Made by a program: the position numbers and the translations under genes. From Lentinus brumalis (Eukaryota; Basidiomycota; Agaricomycetes; Polyporales; Polyporaceae), in NCBI GenBank assembly GCA_001792895.1, contig MARA01000001.1:3596001-3660000 (forward strand): DNA of 64,000 bases, in the 5' to 3' direction. The notes under the pieces are model-generated. The model was not told the origin of the DNA and searched no databases. It saw only the letters and a list, made by a program, of their open reading frames with translations. Within the stretch, counting starts at the first letter, position 1. Each line of letters starts with the position of its first letter. Shown in pieces: positions 58,545 to 64,000 of this stretch.

Positions 58545-59199
58545 GATTTGCGAGAGGAGGTCCTCAATCAGCACGTCCGCGATCAGCGCGCTGCGCAGGG
58601 TGAGCGAGCGGCGGATTCCCAGATCAGCGCTGAGTTCCTCGAGGCTCTTCCGCCAGACATTCGCGCCAAAATCATTCAACAAGAGGCTGCTGGACGTGCT
58701 CAGAGAACCCGCGTAGAGCAAGCCGCGGAGCAAGGCGGCGCTGTCGACATTGATCCTGCCAGCTTCATCGCCAGTCTTGATTCTCAGCTTCGTCAAGTCG
58801 TGCTGATCGATTCTGATGAGGTCTTCATCCAGAGCCTACCTTCCCATATGTTCGCGGAGGTGAACGTTCGTGAACATGGTCGACCGGCGAGAGCTCGTCA
58901 TGTTGCTGACAACACAGACGCTTGCGGTGCTCAACCTCTGACTACGCGACCTGCAACAACGAAGGCGCCTCAATCTCGGGACGCAACACAGTTGCTCGAC
59001 ACGTCTGCCTTGGCCGCGCTGGTCAGGCTCCTCTTCTACCCTCATATCCTGAAGAAGAACTTGCTCTACAAGGTACTCGTCAACTTGCGCGAGAATGCGA
59101 AGTCTCAACCTCCTTCTGAGCATCCTGCAAGACGGCTCTGGCGATCTCGCTTTGATCGACAAAAGCTTTGCGCAGATGTCTGTTCGCCACTCGAAATGA
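58545..59199 (+). pseudogene. TOM1/HUWE1-type ubiquitin ligase, middle-region fragment
   Basis: The sequence LREEVLNQHVRDQRA, SQISAEFLEALPPDIRAKI, DIDPASFIASLDSQLRQVVL, DSDEVFIQSLPSHMFAEV, LVRLLFYPHILKKNLLYKVL and, after a frame change at about 59100, NLLLSILQDGSGDLALID and KSFAQMSVRHSK matches the ubiquitin-binding/linker region typical of TOM1. It ends with a TGA at 59197. This part belongs more than a thousand residues upstream of the HECT piece in an intact TOM1, yet here it lies 5 kb downstream of it on the same strand. No HECT domain follows. Confidence 0.82.
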
Positions 59200-59596
59200 A
59201 CGAGGAGGGGAGGCAGCGAAGTGGGCGAGGAGCTGGTGAGGAGACGTGCGGCGGGGCAGAGGGAATCTGTGCGAGTGAGGTGCTAAACGGATGGACACAG
59301 AGACAGCATGTCTGCGCCGTTTCGGCCTCCCTTTTGTCTGCATTGCGATCTCAAATAGTGCGACTGTGTATGTGCCTGGCCTCAGAGAAGGGGGGCAGAA
59401 TGACCGGAAGTTCTGGTCACTCCCAAGAAGGCAATTTACCGAGGAGTCGAAAAGTTCCCTGTTTGGCGTGAGAACTTTGGCGCCCTTGACTCTCCCTCTC
59501 GCCACCACTTGCAACGGACACCCGGGAGGGTCCCTGCGTGAGTATCAATTGCCCCCTCCAGATTAACATGGGGCTGACTACGGTCTTTGCCAACAG
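59200..59596. other. Upstream region of the TET/JBP-like gene
   Basis: This 0.4-kb segment between the TOM1 fragment and the dioxygenase start should contain its promoter. No TATA element is obvious. No gene is seen. Confidence 0.35.
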
Positions 59597-62500
59597 ATGT
59601 TCCACCTCACCGAGGAAGAGGCCCTGGTGTTGCTTCGCTTTCTGGCTGGGCAGGAGGACGCGCTGGGAGAAGAGCCGGCCTTGGAGCTCCTTCGTCGCCG
59701 TCTGCAATCCGCACTGCCAACTGCAGACGTTCAGACCGTCTATCCCTCGCCATCTCCAACCCCATCTCTGCGGATATGCGTCCCTCCTCGCGGGCCTCGT
59801 CTTGCAACCCCCTCGGTGCGTTCATTCTCCCAACATGTGGCCGATGCCTCATCCCGTCAATCATGCACCAGGGCACCGACATGGGCCAGCTGAACACCGG
59901 TGAGGGTTTCTTCGCACTTCCCACAGCAAACAAGCGATCTGTGGCCAGGGTGAACCGGGCAAAGAAAGGCATTCAAGGTGCCCGTGAAGGCGGCGTAGAG
60001 AGGCGGTCGCAAAGGCTGGCTGGTGAGTACTCCCACATCAATGCGGATGAAGATGGGGACACCGGGCACGGGAATGGGGAGGAGGAGGGAGAGGAGGAGG
60101 AGGGGGAATTGCTGGGCCCTGGCACGGCTGGCCGCGGCCGGAAACGTCGTCGCAACGAAGGCGCACAGAATAAGAGCTCGGGTAGGAGGGGCTCTAAGAC
60201 CCGGAAGAAGGCCAGGGTCGCTCAGGTTAGCTTGCCGAGGGATGGCGGTGACGAGGAGCTGGACAGTCGCGGCGGCCCGGAAAGTGGCGGCTTCACGGGA
60301 TCGTCCTCGGCCCCTCGACCGCGACAGAAGGCGAGAGCTTGGAGGCAGCGCGATCAAACCAACAACCCCATTCCCAATGATCGGGCTCTGCTCGCCGTGC
60401 ATCAGCTCGCGACCTCTTCCCGGTGCTGTTGTATCGACCCGGCCACACCGGCTTGGATCTCTGCCTTGCGGGACCTTGTGGTCCTCAGGCCATGGCAGGA
60501 TGGTGACGGTGACTCTGCCGGGAATGATATTGGTGCGCTGGTGCGTCGATGCCAGCGCGCTACCGATGTGAATGTCGGGATCGACTTTGCCAGCATGCTG
60601 AGCGCGATTCACCTGGCCTTGAAAGTAGATGAGTATGTGTATTTTTAACCCAATAACGTCCGATCTGACCATGCATTGACAGTTTCCTGAAGACTCAGGG
60701 TATGGAACAGGATCAGGTTTATCAGTCCTACGTGCAAGGCCTTTCTAATCCCCCGTCACCGAGCACTTTCCGTCGTTGGACAGAGGAAGGACATAAGTTC
60801 GCTTTGCTGGGAGCTTCTGGTTATTCTTCAGTGCTTCCTGCTGTCTCACAAGACTGACGCTTCGACAGGATCCATATACTTCCTGGCCCTGATCTCCGCG
60901 GGGAAGATGAGAGCAATCTTTGGTGCATTGCACTGGTACGAGCTGGAGCCCATCGCCTACAATCTCGTCACTCCCAAGTCTGGTGAGTGTAGTCCGATGT
61001 CTTCAGCGTGGCCTCTTGTACTTACATACTCCGCACCCAATAGAAACCGCCATAGGGAAAGACATCATCGAGCGCATTCTGCCGACGTTGTCTCTCATCG
61101 GCAGAGAGATACCGTTAGAGATGTGCACCATCTTCTCCCCTTCTGTCCTGCAGGCGCAAGACATCCCAGAGTACACCCGTTGCACCAACCTCCCTGAGAT
61201 GGACCGGTTCTTCCGCACTCTCAATACCAGGTATGTCGTCACACCTTGTATGCTTGTATCAATCTGTAAATTCATCATGTTCCCCATCTAGAGCTTTCAA
61301 GCTCTGGGAACGAGACGAGACCATATGGGGAGGGATATTTGGTTCCTCTTCTCTGGGTGCGCATTACTCATCTCAGTCCTTCAATCGCCGCATGCTGGCA
61401 GTCGCTCCGCAGACCGTTCATCCCCCGGCACAGTCAAATACTGCGTTGTCTTCGTCTACACCGCGGTTGTGTCCCTCGCCCTCTGTTCCTGCTCAGTCAT
61501 CATCGGCTTCCGAGGAGCCCTCGTTCACCACCTTCCGTGTTCCTTTCGACTTAACGGCTGAGTGTCATGTGCGTAGACCTCCGCAATTTGAGTCTCCAGG
61601 TAAAGACGCTTGGACAGCTGAGCAGCGCGCACTGGCTTCCAGCCCTCTCATCGTGAATGGGAGAGAGGAGTTGGCAAACGTGGTAAGTTCACTCTTACGT
61701 ATTCTTCCTGCTTTACTGAGGTTGCGTTTCATCATCAGCTGTCGCAGGCATACAGCACGGAGGGTGTAAAGATAGGAGACGGGTATGTACTTATAGACGA
61801 AACATGCTTAGACAAGTGAGTTCATCATCAGCTCTGGAAGTCCCCGCCGTCTGAACGATTTTCAGTCACAACCTTAGGATCGACTGCAAGGACGGTTCAC
61901 TCCTAATGTTCGCTTTTGGAGATCTGCCCCGGGAGATCGCCTCGAGTCTGGAGGCCAGTATTACAGCAGCTATGGGAACGGACTCCCCCGAACCCATCTT
62001 CTCTCATTTCGATGGTCCTCCTCCAGAAGATCATGAGTTCTGCGCGATCCATTTTGCTTGGTACAGCCGTTACACAGCGAAGGTATAGGCACTACTCTTC
62101 TGCTGGTCAAAGGCTTATGAGCTGACAGCTCCGGTAGGGTGATGGGGCACCTACAGATGTCCATCCGCTCCGGCTGGAGAGGAAGGGCAACGCGGGTTCA
62201 CACCAACCGAAGATGGTACCATATCTCTCGAAGGAGATTAAGGATAATCCGCACCTGTACGAGTCGCTCTGCAGCAGCTTCCGTCTGTTATTCGACTGGG
62301 TGGAAGCCAAGGCAAGTCTCATATTTTCCAGCCATGATCTTAAACGTTGACGTACGTGAGGCAGATGAGACTCTATCTTGGAGATCTATTTGAGGGGCTG
62401 ACAATTTTTGCCGACGTGCTTCCGGGTCGGACAAGTTCTCCGTGCTATCCGTTCACCAGCTTCGTGCTGAACATCAACGTGTCCACAAAGACTCACAGGG

Positions 62501-62760
62501 ATGGGTGTGACCTGCTGGCGTGCCTTGTGATCCCCATAGGCACCTTTGTTGGCGGGGATCTCTGCCTCGTGGAGCCTGGCTTGGCCCTCCGTCTCCGTTC
62601 TGGAGACGGAGTGGTCTTCCCATCCTGCAAGATCACACATTTCAATCTGCATTACACGGGCACCAGAGCCTCACTCGTATGCCACTCTGATGGTTCCGGG
62701 ATGGACTGGGTCAAGAACCGGGGGGGATGGAAGCCTCACTCGTACTTTGACGCTGAATAG
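59597..62760 (+). CDS. TET/JBP-family 2-oxoglutarate and Fe(II)-dependent dioxygenase
   Basis: Ten exons (59597-59815, 59872-60632, 60683-60819, 60869-60982, 61044-61230, 61292-61682, 61739-61815, 61866-62082, 62138-62311, 62365-62760) sum to exactly 891 codons (890 aa). The intron before the last exon is GC-AG. The N-terminal region is Arg/Lys/Glu-rich with runs such as RGRKRRRN and GSKTRKKAR, suggesting nuclear, nucleic-acid-contacting tails. The C-terminal domain reads YPFTSFVLNINVSTKTHRDG, with the H-R-D iron ligands; VGGDLCLVEPGLALRLRSGD; VVFPSCKITHFNLHYTG, with the distal His; and TRASLVCHSD, with the 2-oxoglutarate Arg. This HxD...H...R order and the THFNLHY context match fungal TET/JBP enzymes, which oxidise 5-methylcytosine in DNA. 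All ligands are present and no frame break is needed, so it may be active. Confidence 0.85.
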
Positions 62761-63083
62761 TTCAGCTGACGTTTCTTGAGTTTACTTCTTTCTTGCATGT
62801 CTTCCACACTGGCAGAGGCCCTGGAGTGTGAATGAATTGAATCCACCCTGACTCCGACTTGGTGTGAAGTCCCTTGGGAACTATGATGGTGGGATGTGCC
62901 GACACGGTCACAGCACAGGTAAGTTTTGACACCTGCCCTCTGCATGTGCCCTGTGCTGACCCCGCCTGTCCCCACGGGTTTGTACAGACACCGGTGTTCT
63001 ATATCTACCTTGCACTGTCCCGACCGCTGGTCAGAACACCGCAACTTGGAAGACCTGCTGAAGGGACCACACCCAGTGGGACC
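62761..63083. other. Short intergenic region between the dioxygenase and the next small gene
   Basis: No gene is seen. A frame reading through this interval into the small gene lacks protein character before 63084. Confidence 0.35.
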
Positions 63084-63718
63084 ATGTCTTCCTCTCGCCG
63101 ATCTGGTTCGGCCTTGGCTCCAGGCCTCCCCGTCATTGTGCCCAATGATGTTCAGCCCGACCCCGCCGCCCCAAACAATGCCCAGGAGGAGAACATTGTT
63201 GGGGCCACCCAGCCAGCTCCGGCATTGATTCCGTTACATCCCGGTCTCCCGTTGTTGCAGGTGTGTCTCCATGGTCTTTCGGATGATGGCGGCTTACTTA
63301 CCCTCACCAGCCCGACGCGCTGCTGTCCCATCAAGATGGTCATATGTTCAATCAGTCTCCGCCGCCCTTACATTCCCCGCCTCCTCATACGCCCAGCCCT
63401 GCGTTGCAGGCACTCACTCCCCGGACTCCTCTCATGTCCTTGGAGCCCCACATGCAAAAGGGTGCAGGAGATGTAATGCGCGTCGATGAAGACCACGTGC
63501 TGCCCAGTGTCTCACCCCTCACGTTGTCGACCCTAAACAATCCCCACTCACGTACTGTTGATTCAGCGGAGCTGCAGACTGAGCTCACGTTGACCACCTC
63601 CTATATCCTCTTCTACAGTGACTACACGGAGGACACCCCCATTGGGCTGAGGGGCGGCAACAATGGCGGCCGTAGTTGTCGTTTGTGTGAGGGCACATTC
63701 GGCCGCGGGGGACTCTGA
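63084..63718 (+). CDS. Small proline-rich protein downstream of the TET/JBP gene, unknown function
   Basis: Exon 1 (63084-63260) starts MSSSRRSGSALAPGLPVIVP. A clean intron (GTGTGT to ACCAG) leads to exon 2 (63311-63718), which reads PDALLSHQDGHMFNQSPPPL, a Pro/Ser-rich part, and a C-terminus YILFYSDYTEDTPIGLRGG, then CRLCEGTFGRGGL with a single C-x2-C. The two exons sum to 195 codons (194 aa). It lies 323 bp downstream of the dioxygenase gene in the same orientation. It could be a second protein of the same mobile unit, or the first exons of a longer gene. No family is recognised. Confidence 0.45.
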
Positions 63719-64000
63719 CCTTCACTCACCGGTGGGGAATTAAGCTACAAGTCAATCAGAATACTTTTACAATGACCGTCTGTTCTCCTGTGGCGTGCTT
63801 ATGACAAGGCGCCATGTATCGGAATGTGTAGGAATATTTTATGACACATGTGATCGTGTTTCCGGCCCTTCCGCCTCCCTCATCCCCTCCCCTCATCACT
63901 CCGACTCCTTCTTTTTTTGTTCGCCTTCTCAAAACCCTGGTCTCTTATGCAGAGAGCATCCATCATGTGTGGCCTTGTCATCATGTATGAATGAAGGCGT
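63719..64000. other. Window end, no gene seen
   Basis: This is AT-richer, then pyrimidine-rich, sequence (CCTTCCGCCTCCCTC at about 63868) that could be a core promoter for a gene beyond the window. Confidence 0.3.

Noticed and set aside
51317..63736. Identical 13-mer ACTCACCGGTGGG at 51317-51329 and 63724-63736, bracketing the mosaic and the TET/JBP gene like a flanking direct repeat
   Set aside because: In 64 kb about 30 such 13-base matches are expected by chance, the core CACCGGTG is a simple palindrome, and the matching stops at once on both sides. Without other element copies it cannot be called a target-site duplication or element end.
1..64000. tRNA and rRNA genes
   Set aside because: I looked for GGTTCGAATCC-like T-arms with matching A boxes and for rRNA-like conserved stretches, and found none that folded convincingly by eye. 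A tRNAscan-SE run would be decisive.

Overview
The window is eukaryotic DNA from a GC-rich filamentous basidiomycete, most likely an Agaricomycete and possibly a polypore. Genes are split by many short GT-AG introns, mostly 45-65 nt, with pyrimidine-rich leaders. The gene set (SEC14, V-ATPase d, HEM13, SGF29, translin, SEN1, GH71 glucanase) is fungal, and a Plavaka-type transposase and a TET/JBP-type dioxygenase are typical of Agaricomycetes. No tRNA, rRNA or CRISPR array was seen.

From 1 to about 44.5 kb the window is mostly ordinary, densely packed chromosomal genes: an unknown protein (-), SEC14-like lipid transfer protein (+), alpha/beta hydrolase (-), V-ATPase subunit d (+), coproporphyrinogen oxidase (-), nucleotidyltransferase-fold protein (-), Dpb3/NF-YC-like histone-fold protein (+), Hsp20 (-), SGF29 of SAGA (-), translin (-), SEN1 helicase (+), GH71 alpha-1,3-glucanase (-), RING protein (+), NudC-domain protein (+), PP2C phosphatase (+), a large acidic/proline-rich protein with a possible Scm3/HJURP-like segment (-) and a MYND-like zinc-finger protein (+).

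From about 45 kb the character changes. A Plavaka-type DNA transposase (+, 45.8-49.65 kb) faces a convergent companion gene (-). At 53.3-59.2 kb lies a mosaic of truncated pieces of unrelated housekeeping genes: TOM1/HUWE1 HECT ligase (two separate pieces in scrambled order), ETF-ubiquinone oxidoreductase without its iron-sulphur domain, an F-box/LRR-like piece, histidinol phosphatase without its N-terminus and ALG2 without its C-terminus. Directly after it is an apparently intact ten-exon gene for a TET/JBP-family 2-oxoglutarate/Fe(II) dioxygenase (predicted 890 aa), followed by a small two-exon gene. The broken neighbours and the intact oxygenase suggest a mobile-element-driven accessory region.

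A second theme is data quality. At least nine gene models need exactly one extra base, usually C or G inside a short C/G run, to restore an obviously conserved reading frame. This looks more like systematic base deletion in the assembly than nine independent pseudogenes, and annotators should expect split genes. Exon coordinates were derived by hand from splice signals and frame continuity. Where all exon lengths sum to a multiple of three (after adding the missing base where noted) this is stated.
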